Shown here: piece by piece, positions 23,025 to 32,468 of the stretch
Layout: every line of letters begins with the position of its first letter
Position numbering within the stretch: position 1 is the stretch's first letter
NCBI GenBank assembly: GCA_018260425.1
Contig: JAGLBD010000016.1
Span: 1,713 to 46,649 of the forward strand
Direction: 5' to 3'
Origin: Pseudogulbenkiania sp.
GTDB taxonomy: Bacteria > Pseudomonadota > Gammaproteobacteria > Burkholderiales > Chromobacteriaceae
Length of the DNA: 44,937 nucleotides
Translations under genes and position numbers: made by a program
Notes under the pieces: generated by a model
What the model was told of the DNA's origin: nothing
The model's input: the letters and a program-made list of their open reading frames with translations, nothing else
Database searches by the model: none

Positions 23025-24584
23025 TCAGGTTTTCAAAAAGGTCTTGTCGGTATCAAGCAAGGCTTGAATCAGACTGCCGAGGATCTTGTTCAGGTTGTCG
23101 AAGGTCGAGTTGCCCTGCCCGTACGCCTGTACCGTCTGCTGCATCTGGCTTTGATACACCTGGATATTCGAGGAAATCTCACTCTGGAAAGCCTGCACTG
23201 CGGCACTGTTGGCATTGATCATGCCAGTGCCGTCGGGCGTCCCCAGATCAGCCAGGGCTTTCTGCATATCCTTGATCGGGGCAAGATCAATACAGACCGA
23301 GGTCCCGTCAGCCCCCACCGTCAAGCCGGCGGCCTTGGCGAAGGCCGTTGCATCGGCCGGACTCAAGCCGGTCAGGACCGGATAGGACGTGGCCCCCGCT
23401 CCGCCATGCGTATTGAGAAACGTGTTGATCGAATCCCCTAAGGTTTTGGCATCGATCTTCATGTGATTACTATCACTGCCATCCTTGATACAGGCAGACA
23501 TCTGGTTCTGGATCTGCGAACAAAGATCGTTGTAGAAGCCGGTGACATTCTGGGCGAGTTCTTGCCAGGGCTTCAGGTAGGAGTCATTCACTTTCCCGAT
23601 CGCCAGAGCCATCAGTCTGTCAATATCGTAGCTGGAGACCGGCCCGTGCGTGCCCCGGTTCTTGAGCAGCTCCTTGATCTGATCGTGCAATTGCGCTGTG
23701 CACTGGGAAATCTTGCTGGACATCCCGTTGAAGTTCGACAACAGATGTTGGAAGTCTCCCTGCAGTTGCTGTACTTCGGCAGGTGGCATTAGGTATGATC
23801 CAAACATGCCGCCAGACTGTTTCAACTCATCGAGGAGATGATTCAGCGTGCTATTGACACCGTCCAGATTAATGACGAGAGAAGTACCGTCCGCCCCCAC
23901 CGACAAACCCGTCTGTGTCGCCAAACGCTGTGCGGCCTCCGGTGTCAACCCGGATAGCACGACCCCGGCAGTGCCAGAGTATTTTTGAACAATCGCCTTC
24001 AGCTCGTCCGTCATCGCCCCGAGGTTAACCAGCGTTCCTTTAGAAACCGGGCTAGAGAAATCCTGCCATGCCTTCTGAAGTTCGCTCGCCAGAGCTTTCG
24101 ACGTTGCGCCCAGATTGGTTTGCAAGGTGCCCAATGTCGCAATGTCATTGACCAACTCGCTGATCTTGGCACCGCTGGCGGTCAATGCTCCGGACTCCGG
24201 CGGCATCGCGGCGACCTGCCCCTGCAAGGTATGCAGCGCCATTTGCACCGCCGGCAAACCTTCCGACAGGTTGGAGACGCGGTTGAAGATCCCTTTCGCC
24301 TCATTGGCCAACACGGTGAAATCTGCCGGCTTGTCGGGTTGATTGGCATCGAACGCAGGGGTGAGACGACTGGCCGCAGCCGTGAGACCGGACACCCGGT
24401 CACAATGACGGGAGAGGGCGGCATGCGCCGACTGCAATTGCTTGACCCTCTCTTTCAAGGCTGCGTCCTGAATGGAAACGTCCGGTGATGACCGGGTCGG
24501 TTCCGTCAATGCGGCCAGGGTCGATGCACCCCCGGCCCGCAGCCAGCCCGGGGTGGGCTGGCTCTGTTGCGGGTTTACGTTCAC
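23025..24584 (-). CDS. sipD: T3SS needle-tip protein SipD/IpaD type, with duplicated domain
   Basis: This 519-residue tip protein ends in the IpaD/SipD signature NSTFDNLNKILGSLI...DTDKTFLKT. The central coiled-coil segment SYLKPWQELAQNVTGFYNDL near residue 335 fits SipD. SipD is 343 residues, so about 175 are extra. The alpha/beta tip segment normally present once appears twice: residues 209-240 and 403-434, 18 of 32 identical, both with GADGTS. Tip proteins cap the needle, sense host contact and guide translocon insertion. The gene follows sipC by 30 bp and precedes sipA. Confidence 0.9.
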   Translation of the reverse strand: MNVNPQQSQPTPGWLRAGGASTLAALTEPTRSSPDVSIQDAALKERVKQLQSAHAALSRHCDRVSGLTAAASRLTPAFDANQPDKPADFTVLANEAKGIFNRVSNLSEGLPAVQMALHTLQGQVAAMPPESGALTASGAKISELVNDIATLGTLQTNLGATSKALASELQKAWQDFSSPVSKGTLVNLGAMTDELKAIVQKYSGTAGVVLSGLTPEAAQRLATQTGLSVGADGTSLVINLDGVNSTLNHLLDELKQSGGMFGSYLMPPAEVQQLQGDFQHLLSNFNGMSSKISQCTAQLHDQIKELLKNRGTHGPVSSYDIDRLMALAIGKVNDSYLKPWQELAQNVTGFYNDLCSQIQNQMSACIKDGSDSNHMKIDAKTLGDSINTFLNTHGGAGATSYPVLTGLSPADATAFAKAAGLTVGADGTSVCIDLAPIKDMQKALADLGTPDGTGMINANSAAVQAFQSEISSNIQVYQSQMQQTVQAYGQGNSTFDNLNKILGSLIQALLDTDKTFLKT

Positions 24585-24614
24585 GAGAAACTCCGAAAAA
24601 AGTTAAAGGGGCGT

Positions 24615-25949
24615 TTAGGCTTTGAAGTTGCTCATGGTATTGACCGTCTGGTTGTGCGCGTTAATGATGTCCATGACTTGCGTGATGGACTTCATCCCGG
24701 CTTCCTGCTTGGAGGTCATATCCTTGATGACCTTCTCGGCCGCAGAGGAGAGCGCACGGGCACTGGCATCGGAGCGTTTGGCATCGGCGCCCGACTGCGC
24801 GGCGGAGATATCTGCGCCGCTCTGGGCAATCGGAGCGATCGCCGAACCGATGGAATGAATGGCCTCGCCGCGGATCCGGTGGGCATTCGCTTCATTGAGC
24901 ATCTTGTCGTGCTGGAGCCGGAATGCATCGGCTTCGGTACGGTTGCGTGCCTGATTTTGATTGCGCAGGATAGCGGCATGGTTGCCGGCCAATTGCGGGT
25001 TGGACGGGTCGAGCGCTACGGAGTCCTGGGCAGGCGTTGCCGGGGAGTCCTGCTGATCAGACGATTGATCGGTATCGGCGTCCGAGCTGCGCACGCCCTC
25101 GTTGGCCGAGCGCGGCAGGGCTTGCGTTCCGGCCGGAGCGATCGCCTCGTCCGCAGTGCGCAAGGTGTTTTCTTCGTTGGTGCCATGCACCTCGCCCGAA
25201 CCCTGGCGCTGCAGCGGCAGATTCTGGCGCGCATCGCTCTGGGTGACCCCGCTATGCAGGCCTTCGTCGATGCGACTTTCCTCTTCTGCCAGCGCCCGCT
25301 CGGCATTGAGTTGGCCGGACTTGTTGGTATTGAACGATTCGTGCTCCATGCTGCTGGCTTTGATGCCCTTGGCCGCATTGAACGCACTGGCGCCCATCGA
25401 GGTCACCCCCTGTGTCAAACCACCGATGAAGTGCTGGTTGGCTTTGTTGATTTCCTCGTTGGCACTGTTGAATGTCGCGTTCATGCTGGCGGTCGACAAG
25501 GTTGCCTGCAATTTGGCATCGGCGCGGGAGCCGGACAGCATGGCTTGCAGCACGGAGGCCAGTACCGCAAACTCGTCGCCATTGCCATCGATAATACCGC
25601 TGGCCAGATCACCGGACGGCGCGCTAGCGGATCCCGTCTGAACAACGAAACTCAGCGATGCTGCCACATCGTAGCCCGCCGTCGGTGACGACAACCATTG
25701 TTGGGTGGCACTGCCAGTCGCGGCAGCAGAAACCGCCGGAAGGCGCAGCGGGGAATTCTGGGTTGAACCGGTAGCGACCGAATCGAAGCTGGAGGCGGGA
25801 ATGGCGCTGGCCAGAGACTGGATCCGGGCGGCCAGCTGTGCCGCGTCATCGGCCACATTGATATCTTTGGCAGAGGCTTCGCCTTGCATTCCGGATGTAC
25901 CGAAAACATTGCCGTAAGGATTGCTGTACTGGGTGACTAAGGTATTCAT
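24615..25949 (-). CDS. sipC: T3SS translocon protein SipC/IpaC type
   Basis: This 444-residue protein occupies the sipC position. It has a hydrophobic segment around residues 190-215 (FIGGLTQGVTSMGASAFNA), a long Ala/Gln/Arg-rich helical region, and ends in MKSITQVMDIINAHNQTVNT, MSNFKA, like SipC/IpaC C-termini. With SipB it forms the pore in the host membrane; in Salmonella it also nucleates actin. GGAG precedes the ATG. SicA is the likely chaperone. Salmonella SipC is 409 residues. Confidence 0.88.
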   Translation of the reverse strand: MNTLVTQYSNPYGNVFGTSGMQGEASAKDINVADDAAQLAARIQSLASAIPASSFDSVATGSTQNSPLRLPAVSAAATGSATQQWLSSPTAGYDVAASLSFVVQTGSASAPSGDLASGIIDGNGDEFAVLASVLQAMLSGSRADAKLQATLSTASMNATFNSANEEINKANQHFIGGLTQGVTSMGASAFNAAKGIKASSMEHESFNTNKSGQLNAERALAEEESRIDEGLHSGVTQSDARQNLPLQRQGSGEVHGTNEENTLRTADEAIAPAGTQALPRSANEGVRSSDADTDQSSDQQDSPATPAQDSVALDPSNPQLAGNHAAILRNQNQARNRTEADAFRLQHDKMLNEANAHRIRGEAIHSIGSAIAPIAQSGADISAAQSGADAKRSDASARALSSAAEKVIKDMTSKQEAGMKSITQVMDIINAHNQTVNTMSNFKA

Positions 25950-25969
25950 TTAATGATCTCCTGAGTTGA

Positions 25970-27907
25970 TCAAGCTGGGATATGGCTCAAAATGGATTTG
26001 CCGGCATTGAGGTTGGCACTGATGGTCTCGCTCATCTGGATCATCAACGCGTTGACCTGCTGGGCATTGGACTTCCAGACATCCTGAGCCTGATCCATCA
26101 TTCTCTCGAACACATCGGCGCCGGCCATGTAGGCGTGCATATTGGCCACATCGTCCTCGGCGTTTTCATCGGCTTTGTCGGCGGCGATGTTCAGACTGTT
26201 TTCCGTCATGTCCTTGGCACTGCTGGCCCCGGTATGGAGCATGCGGCCCTTGGCAGCAATTTTGCCGACGGCGGCCTCGTCCAGATCATGAGTCAGGAAG
26301 CTCTGCAGGCGTGCGAAGCCTTTCGATACCGAACCAGTGATCTTTTTCAGGACATCCGGCACCATCTTGCCGATGGCCTTGCCCAGCACTTTGCCCAGCA
26401 AGGTATCCAGCTTGGCCGCCGCCGATTTGGCCAGCGCGGAGCCTGCGACCATAACGACGATCACTGCCGCCGCGGCGAGAATGCCGCCGATAATGGCTCC
26501 GGCTTCTTCCGCCTTGTCCTTGGGAACATGCAGCACGTTCTCCAGCACGGAGGTCACGGCGTTGCTCAGCAGTTGAGCAAACTTCTGCATCAGGTCGGCA
26601 ATCGGTTTCATCGCCTCGGCCATGAACGAAGTACCGGTAACAGCCTTGGTAATCTTGTCGGCCACCGTCAAGGCGACACCGACCGCGAAGAGTGCCAGAC
26701 TGGCCCCCCCGGAAAACACCGCCAGAGCGGCACCGGCGACCATCAACAGGGCACCGAGAATCTTGCCGACACAGCCCATGGCCTTTTGCATATGGGCTTG
26801 CTTGTCGAGTTGTTTCTGCATGTCGTCAGACTGCTTTTGCAGATCGGCCTGACGCGATTCATTCATTTTCTTTTGCAGGTCTGCCTGCGCCTTCATATTG
26901 TCGTCGTTGTTGTCACCGATCAGCTTGGCCATGACGCCCATCAACGCAACCAACTCGCCCTGGGCATCCAGTTGCTGGTCCAGCGTGGTGCCAACGGTGC
27001 TCTTGCCCGAGGCATTCAAGCCTTCCGCATCTTTCAGTTGCTGGGTCTGCAATTCGGCCGTAGACAACTTCATGACATCGATGCTGGCCAGCAAGATGGC
27101 AGCCTCTTCGCTGGCGGCATTCGCCTGCTGGGAGCAGGTGGTGACGGTCTGCAGCGTCTGGCCGAGTTCGCCGTACAGTTGGTCATAGTTGGCCTGCTGG
27201 CGGACGACTTCGGGATCTTTGCTATTGCCACCGGCTGCCTGCTTTGCCTGATCCAGCTTGGCAGACGCTTCCGACAGCTGGATCTGCTGCACAATCGCAT
27301 CCGCATTGGCCTGCTTAAGCTGGGCGTTGGCACTGGTCATCTCGGCCACGGCCGCCTGATAGTCATCCTCGGTTTTCTGCAATTCCTGCATGGATGCCTG
27401 AAAAATGGCGGTACGCGACTTCAGATCTTCCGTCTTGGCATCGCCGCACAATTTGGCCAACTCGCCCAGCAACGCGACCAGAGTACCGCTGGCATCCAGC
27501 TCTTCCTTGGCCTCTTTGCTGTCCAGCGCCTCTTGCTGCATCAACTCGATGCTGCCGTTCACCGCGCCCGACGGGGCGGCACCGGACGTGGCGGCGGCCT
27601 TGCCGGTCGCCTCGGTCTGTGGTGCGCCATCCGTCCCGGTCGCCATCAGGTTCTGGCCTTGCTCTGCCACCACTTGCTTCGGGGCACGCAATTGCGGCGC
27701 ATGGGCGTTGCGTCGTGCCACCTTCGGATCGGTCGCCGACTCGACCGCCAACGACGCGATCACATGCTCGGCGGCCTGATCGGCCTTGCCGACAATGTCG
27801 CCGACCTGACTGCGGGTCAAGCGGGCGGCTTCTTTCTTGAGATCGGGAGAGACCTTTTGCAGAAACGCCCCGGAAATACTACTGCGTGGAATATCAATGC
27901 TCGCCAT
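25970..27907 (-). CDS. sipB: T3SS translocon protein SipB/IpaB type
   Basis: This 645-residue protein matches SipB (593). It has an N-terminal coiled-coil half (residues about 130-330) and two hydrophobic stretches in the centre (KILGALLMVAGAALAVFSGG near 393 and GGILAAAAVIVVMVAGSALA near 475) that insert in the host membrane. The C-terminal region is helical. SipB with SipC forms the translocation pore. An AAGGAG site precedes the ATG. It directly follows sicA, its chaperone gene. Confidence 0.93.
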   Translation of the reverse strand: MASIDIPRSSISGAFLQKVSPDLKKEAARLTRSQVGDIVGKADQAAEHVIASLAVESATDPKVARRNAHAPQLRAPKQVVAEQGQNLMATGTDGAPQTEATGKAAATSGAAPSGAVNGSIELMQQEALDSKEAKEELDASGTLVALLGELAKLCGDAKTEDLKSRTAIFQASMQELQKTEDDYQAAVAEMTSANAQLKQANADAIVQQIQLSEASAKLDQAKQAAGGNSKDPEVVRQQANYDQLYGELGQTLQTVTTCSQQANAASEEAAILLASIDVMKLSTAELQTQQLKDAEGLNASGKSTVGTTLDQQLDAQGELVALMGVMAKLIGDNNDDNMKAQADLQKKMNESRQADLQKQSDDMQKQLDKQAHMQKAMGCVGKILGALLMVAGAALAVFSGGASLALFAVGVALTVADKITKAVTGTSFMAEAMKPIADLMQKFAQLLSNAVTSVLENVLHVPKDKAEEAGAIIGGILAAAAVIVVMVAGSALAKSAAAKLDTLLGKVLGKAIGKMVPDVLKKITGSVSKGFARLQSFLTHDLDEAAVGKIAAKGRMLHTGASSAKDMTENSLNIAADKADENAEDDVANMHAYMAGADVFERMMDQAQDVWKSNAQQVNALMIQMSETISANLNAGKSILSHIPA

Positions 27908-27921
27908 GGCGGGCTCCTTAT

Positions 27922-28606
<685 letters not shown>

Positions 28607-29683
28607 TTAAGCCGGGGGGGATTCGTCCGGGTCCGCGGTGGCTGCCAGCGGCTGGTTGGCCATATCGACCTGATCCAGCCAGATCAGAATGCGTACGATT
28701 TCACCGATACTGTCCAGATCGATGAAGCTATAGCGCGAATGGGTACGGTAGATCTTGCGCGCCAGTGGAATATCGCGCACCACGGGTATCCCTATCGACT
28801 CCGCATACTTGCGGGCAGCCAGCGCCTTCTGGTTGCTGGCCAGATAGGAAATGAACGGCACCATGGCGATATCGGGGTTGAAATACACGCCAATGGCAAT
28901 ATGCGTCGGATTGCTCAGCATGAACTTGCTGTTCTCGATATCCGACTTGTCTTGTTCGGACAGCAGTTCCAGATGAATTTCCCGCCGCCGTGACTTCACC
29001 TCGGGATTCCCTTCCTGCTCCTTGTACTCCTGCTTGATCTCTTGTTTGTCCATCATCATGTCTTTCATGAACAGGAAGAAATCCGCCAGCAGATCGAGAA
29101 TCAGAATCAGGATCATGCAGGCCAGCAAGGTCAGCACCAAGGCACGCAGCAGGTCGGCCGACACGCTGGCCAATGCAAACAAATTGCCATTCAGGGCGGA
29201 AAATATTTCGCGCCGGTAGTTTTGCCAGAACAGCCAGCCGGCCACCAGACTCGCCGTCAGTGTCAGCACCGCCTTGACCAGTTCCTTAAGGGTTTTTTTG
29301 CTGAAAATCCGTTTGAAACCCGACACCGGATTGATCGCCTCCCAATTGAGTTTCAGCGCCTCGGTGGCCAGCTGGAAACGGGAAATCAGTAAGGACGGCA
29401 AGGCCGAGGCCACCACGCACACCGCCAGGATCGGCACAATCATTTTCAGGGCGGTCAGCACCACCAGCCGCGCAAACTCGGGCATCGCCAGTACCGAAGG
29501 CCCCAGAACGGCCTGACGGATCAAACCGGTCACCGGCGCGAACGACAGCACGCACGAGGCATACAGCACGCCGCAGGCCAGCAGGATGGCCGTCATCACA
29601 TCCTTGCTTTTGAAACCCTGCCCTTTCTTGGCGGCATCATCCAGCCGCTTCTGCGTGGGTTTTTCTGTCTTGTTTTCTGACAT
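28607..29683 (-). CDS. spaS: T3SS export-gate switch protein SpaS (SctU)
   Basis: This 358-residue FlhB/SpaS-family protein has four membrane helices in the first 205 residues and a cytoplasmic domain with the self-cleavage motif N258-PTH (SNPTHIAIGVYF). Cleavage between Asn and Pro switches substrates from rod/needle to translocators. The N-terminus SENKTEKPTQKRLDDAAKKG is typical. Salmonella SpaS has 356 residues with NPTH at the same position. It ends the inv/spa unit. Confidence 0.97.
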   Translation of the reverse strand: MSENKTEKPTQKRLDDAAKKGQGFKSKDVMTAILLACGVLYASCVLSFAPVTGLIRQAVLGPSVLAMPEFARLVVLTALKMIVPILAVCVVASALPSLLISRFQLATEALKLNWEAINPVSGFKRIFSKKTLKELVKAVLTLTASLVAGWLFWQNYRREIFSALNGNLFALASVSADLLRALVLTLLACMILILILDLLADFFLFMKDMMMDKQEIKQEYKEQEGNPEVKSRRREIHLELLSEQDKSDIENSKFMLSNPTHIAIGVYFNPDIAMVPFISYLASNQKALAARKYAESIGIPVVRDIPLARKIYRTHSRYSFIDLDSIGEIVRILIWLDQVDMANQPLAATADPDESPPA

Positions 29684-29686
29684 GGC

Positions 29687-30460
29687 TTAGTGCCTCCCGA
29701 CGGCAAGCCAGTTGCCCAGCGTGTCTGCATGCGCCAACGTCATGACCTGCGGCAGATAGACCCCCTGAAAGCAGATCAGCATCACCACCAGCGCCATGGC
29801 ACTCTTGACGGTCATGGCCACGCTGAACGCGTTCAATTGCGGCGCAAAACGCGACAACACCCCCAGCAACACTTCACTGGCCAGCAAGGTCAGGTAGACC
29901 GGTGCCGCCAACAGCAGACACCGGCTCATCACGTGATCGATCAGGGGCAGACAGCGCGTCAGATCCAGCGTCATCGGACCGGTCACCGGCACCATGGCGT
30001 AACTCTGCCCCATGACCTCAAGCACCAGCAGCATGCCCCCGCCCAACAAGAACACCGTGGCGGCGAACAGATTGAAGAAGTTGGCCAGCTCCGAGGTTTC
30101 CACACCATTGGCCGGGTCCATGGTGCTACTGATGGTGGCGCCACGCTGGTTGTCGATCAAACTGCCCAACGCATGGAAAACCCAGAACGGCATCGACAAC
30201 ACCACGCCGACCACCAGTCCGGTGAGCGCTTCGTGCATCAGCAGAGCCCCGTAGCTCACAATATCGAACGGCGGCAAGCGGGTACTGGCCAGCGGCGACA
30301 AGCCCACCGCCACCCAGAAAATGGCACATTGCCGCACCATCCCGGTCAAGACCCCGCCATTGAGAAACGGCAGCAGATAAAACACCGGCGCGATGCGGGC
30401 ATAACCGATACCGGCCAGTTGCATCAGCGGGTAGAAACTGTCGAGAAAAATGCTGTGCAT
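29687..30460 (-). CDS. spaR: T3SS export-gate protein SpaR (SctT)
   Basis: This 257-residue FliR/SpaR-family membrane protein has about six helices. The conserved pieces FWVFHALGSLIDNQRGATI and DPANGVETSELANF are clear. The start at 30460 (MHSIFLDSFYPL) matches Salmonella SpaR length (263); an earlier start to 30508 would only overlap spaQ. It builds the helical export gate with SpaP and SpaQ. Confidence 0.95.
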   Translation of the reverse strand: MHSIFLDSFYPLMQLAGIGYARIAPVFYLLPFLNGGVLTGMVRQCAIFWVAVGLSPLASTRLPPFDIVSYGALLMHEALTGLVVGVVLSMPFWVFHALGSLIDNQRGATISSTMDPANGVETSELANFFNLFAATVFLLGGGMLLVLEVMGQSYAMVPVTGPMTLDLTRCLPLIDHVMSRCLLLAAPVYLTLLASEVLLGVLSRFAPQLNAFSVAMTVKSAMALVVMLICFQGVYLPQVMTLAHADTLGNWLAVGRH

Positions 30461-30470
30461 CACGCCGGCC

Positions 30471-30728
30471 TCACCGTAGCAGCGCCAACTGGAACGCTTC
30501 CTTGGCAAAATTCATCAGGGTCTGGCCGATCCAGCCAGAGAGCATGAACAGGCACAGGCTGACCGCCAGCAGCTTCAAGCCAAACGGCAAAGTCTGTTCC
30601 TGCAACTGTGTCACGGTCTGAAACAGCCCCACCAACAAACCGACCGCGGTGGCCACGATAATGGGCCAGGCCGACAACACCAGCACCAGATGCAAGGCTT
30701 TGGAACCGGCATAGACAAGATGATCCAT
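30471..30728 (-). CDS. spaQ: T3SS export-gate protein SpaQ (SctS)
   Basis: This 85-residue protein with two membrane helices is FliQ/SpaQ; Salmonella SpaQ has 86. Key parts are WPIIVATAVGLLVGLFQTVT and the charged turn QLQEQTLPFGLKL. Four copies stack on the SpaP-SpaR gate. It lies 12 bp after spaP. Confidence 0.96.
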   Translation of the reverse strand: MDHLVYAGSKALHLVLVLSAWPIIVATAVGLLVGLFQTVTQLQEQTLPFGLKLLAVSLCLFMLSGWIGQTLMNFAKEAFQLALLR

Positions 30729-30740
30729 GGCGTTTTCCTC

Positions 30741-31400
30741 TTAATGGTGCAAGGTCAGGTATTGCTGGATCAGGCCGCGCGACAGCAAACCCCAGCCATC
30801 CATGGCGACGAACAACACCAGCTTGACCGGTACCGAAATCGTCACCGGGCTCATCATCATCATGCCCAGCGACAGCAGCAGGCTGGAGATGACCAGATCC
30901 ACCACCACAAAGGGCAGGTAGATGTAGAAACCCATGGTGAAGGCACTCTTGACCTCACTCAGGGCATAGGCAGGCAACAGCGTCATGATCGAGGGACGGG
31001 CATCCGCATCGACGTCGGCGGCATCGGCGCCAGGGCGCTGGTTGGCGGCTTTCTCGAAGAATTTCACCAACTCGGGATCCGAGTATTTCTGCAGATAGGC
31101 ACGGTAACTGTCGGTGCCCTGATCAAGAAACGTCACGATGGCGCCGGCATTGTCCAGCGGCACATTCTGTTGCTGATAGGCAGCGTACATCTGCTGACCG
31201 ATCGGCATCATGATGTAGCAGGACAACATCAGGGCCACGGCATTGAGCACCATATTGCTGGGCACCTGCTGCAAACCCAGTGCATTGCGCACGATGTTGA
31301 ATACGATGGAAAACTTGATGTAGCAGGTTCCCGAGGCAATCAGGAACGGCAACAACGTCGCAAAACTCAGTACGGCAATCAGGGCGATATCATTGTGCAT
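30741..31400 (-). CDS. spaP: T3SS export-gate protein SpaP (SctR)
   Basis: This 219-residue FliP/SpaP-family membrane protein forms the pentameric core of the export gate. The start MHNDIALIAVLSFATLLPFL at 31400 lies 1 bp after the spaO stop; the open frame extends upstream only as noise. Conserved pieces are FSIVFNIVRNALGLQQVPSN and FTMGFYIYLPFVVVDLV. Length agrees with SpaP (224). Confidence 0.96.
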   Translation of the reverse strand: MHNDIALIAVLSFATLLPFLIASGTCYIKFSIVFNIVRNALGLQQVPSNMVLNAVALMLSCYIMMPIGQQMYAAYQQQNVPLDNAGAIVTFLDQGTDSYRAYLQKYSDPELVKFFEKAANQRPGADAADVDADARPSIMTLLPAYALSEVKSAFTMGFYIYLPFVVVDLVISSLLLSLGMMMMSPVTISVPVKLVLFVAMDGWGLLSRGLIQQYLTLHH

Positions 31401-31401
31401 G

Positions 31402-31683
31402 TCACACTCCGCGTGCCAACGCGGTGATCTGAACACCCAGTCGTCCCTGAATCTCGACCAGTTCGCCATGCCCCAGCACACAGCCGTTGGCTTGCAGCAC
31501 GACGCGCATCTCGGCACCTTCCGGCAGCGCCAGGCAGGATCCAGGTACCAGCGCTTCCAGTTGGGCGAGCGTACGCGTCTCGGAATGCAGCAACACATCG
31601 ACCCGTACCGGGACCGACGCAAGCGGGCTGGCATCAGCCAAAGACACAGGTGATCCGGCCAGCGGTGTCTGCGGATGTTCCAT
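31402..31683 (-). CDS. Internal translation product SpaO-C (short SctQ form)
   Basis: ATG at 31683 (MEHPQTPLAGSPV) lies in frame inside spaO, 7 nt after AAGGA, and would give 93 residues covering the second SPOA domain. Salmonella SpaO and other SctQ proteins are known to make such a short form from an internal start. Translation here is predicted only. Confidence 0.55.
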   Translation of the reverse strand: MEHPQTPLAGSPVSLADASPLASVPVRVDVLLHSETRTLAQLEALVPGSCLALPEGAEMRVVLQANGCVLGHGELVEIQGRLGVQITALARGV

Positions 31684-32289
31684 GACGATTTCCTTTTCAG
31701 AATAGGTAAATGCAAACAAGGGGTGGCCATCGGCCAGCACCACATTGCCCGCTTCCAGGATCATCAGCACATCACCCTCCCCCACACGAGCCAGACGCGG
31801 CGCGGCAATCGTGGACGATCCCAGGCGGAACTCGAGCCTGACCGGCAACTCGCCGGGCAAGCTTTCACGCACGTCCGGCAGTCCCTCTGCCGGGAGCCGT
31901 TCGAGCAGCACCAACCCTACCTGAACCGCGGGGGGCTCCACATCGCCTGCATTCCTAATTTCCAGCACCTGCCATGGCGCCGATGGCAGCGGAGCAATGC
32001 CACAGACCTCGGGCATGGGCAGGCGGCGCGCCAGATCCAGCAAGGCGGAATCGCTGAGAGAAGTCACCCCGATGCCCGCCAGTGCCGGCAGCGCATGCCC
32101 CAGCCAATCGGTGACGGCAATCTGCCCTTCCCAGGCCGTCGCCCCTTCGCCACAACGAAAGCGCAGATACCTCACCCCGGAAATGGCCGTACAACGCTGC
32201 GGAGCATGCGCCCACCCGGATAACTTCTCATAGGCCTGATCCAGCGCCAGAGCGGCATCGGTCAGTGAACGAAGACATTTAAGCGGCAT
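31402..32289 (-). CDS. spaO: T3SS C-ring/sorting-platform protein SpaO (SctQ)
   Basis: This 295-residue protein is the SpaO-type pod protein (Salmonella 303). DWLGHALPALAG near residue 61 aligns with DWLEHVSPALAG of SpaO, and the C-terminal SPOA fold shows RVDVLLHSETRTLAQLEALV and NGCVLGHGELVEIQGRLGVQ. The ATG at 32289 has GGAGG 5 nt upstream and gives the right length. The same frame opens at an ATG at 32472, also behind GAGGAGG, overlapping invJ (ATGA). That form would add 61 residues (356 total). An internal start at 31683 may give the short SpaO-C form. Confidence 0.9.
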   Translation of the reverse strand: MPLKCLRSLTDAALALDQAYEKLSGWAHAPQRCTAISGVRYLRFRCGEGATAWEGQIAVTDWLGHALPALAGIGVTSLSDSALLDLARRLPMPEVCGIAPLPSAPWQVLEIRNAGDVEPPAVQVGLVLLERLPAEGLPDVRESLPGELPVRLEFRLGSSTIAAPRLARVGEGDVLMILEAGNVVLADGHPLFAFTYSEKEIVMEHPQTPLAGSPVSLADASPLASVPVRVDVLLHSETRTLAQLEALVPGSCLALPEGAEMRVVLQANGCVLGHGELVEIQGRLGVQITALARGV

Positions 32290-32468
32290 GATTGCCTCCT
32301 CGAAAAAAGATGGTGACGGCGTGCCGGTGACCGACTTCCCGCGCACAACAAGGCCGGTCAGGCGACTCCAGGAAGGCGCCCCCTCGCAGCGGACGGGTGC
32401 CAGCCATGGCGAGGCCGGATCCGTTCGCCCCGGCACCATCCGTATCGCCGCTTTCAAGGCGGAGAGGC

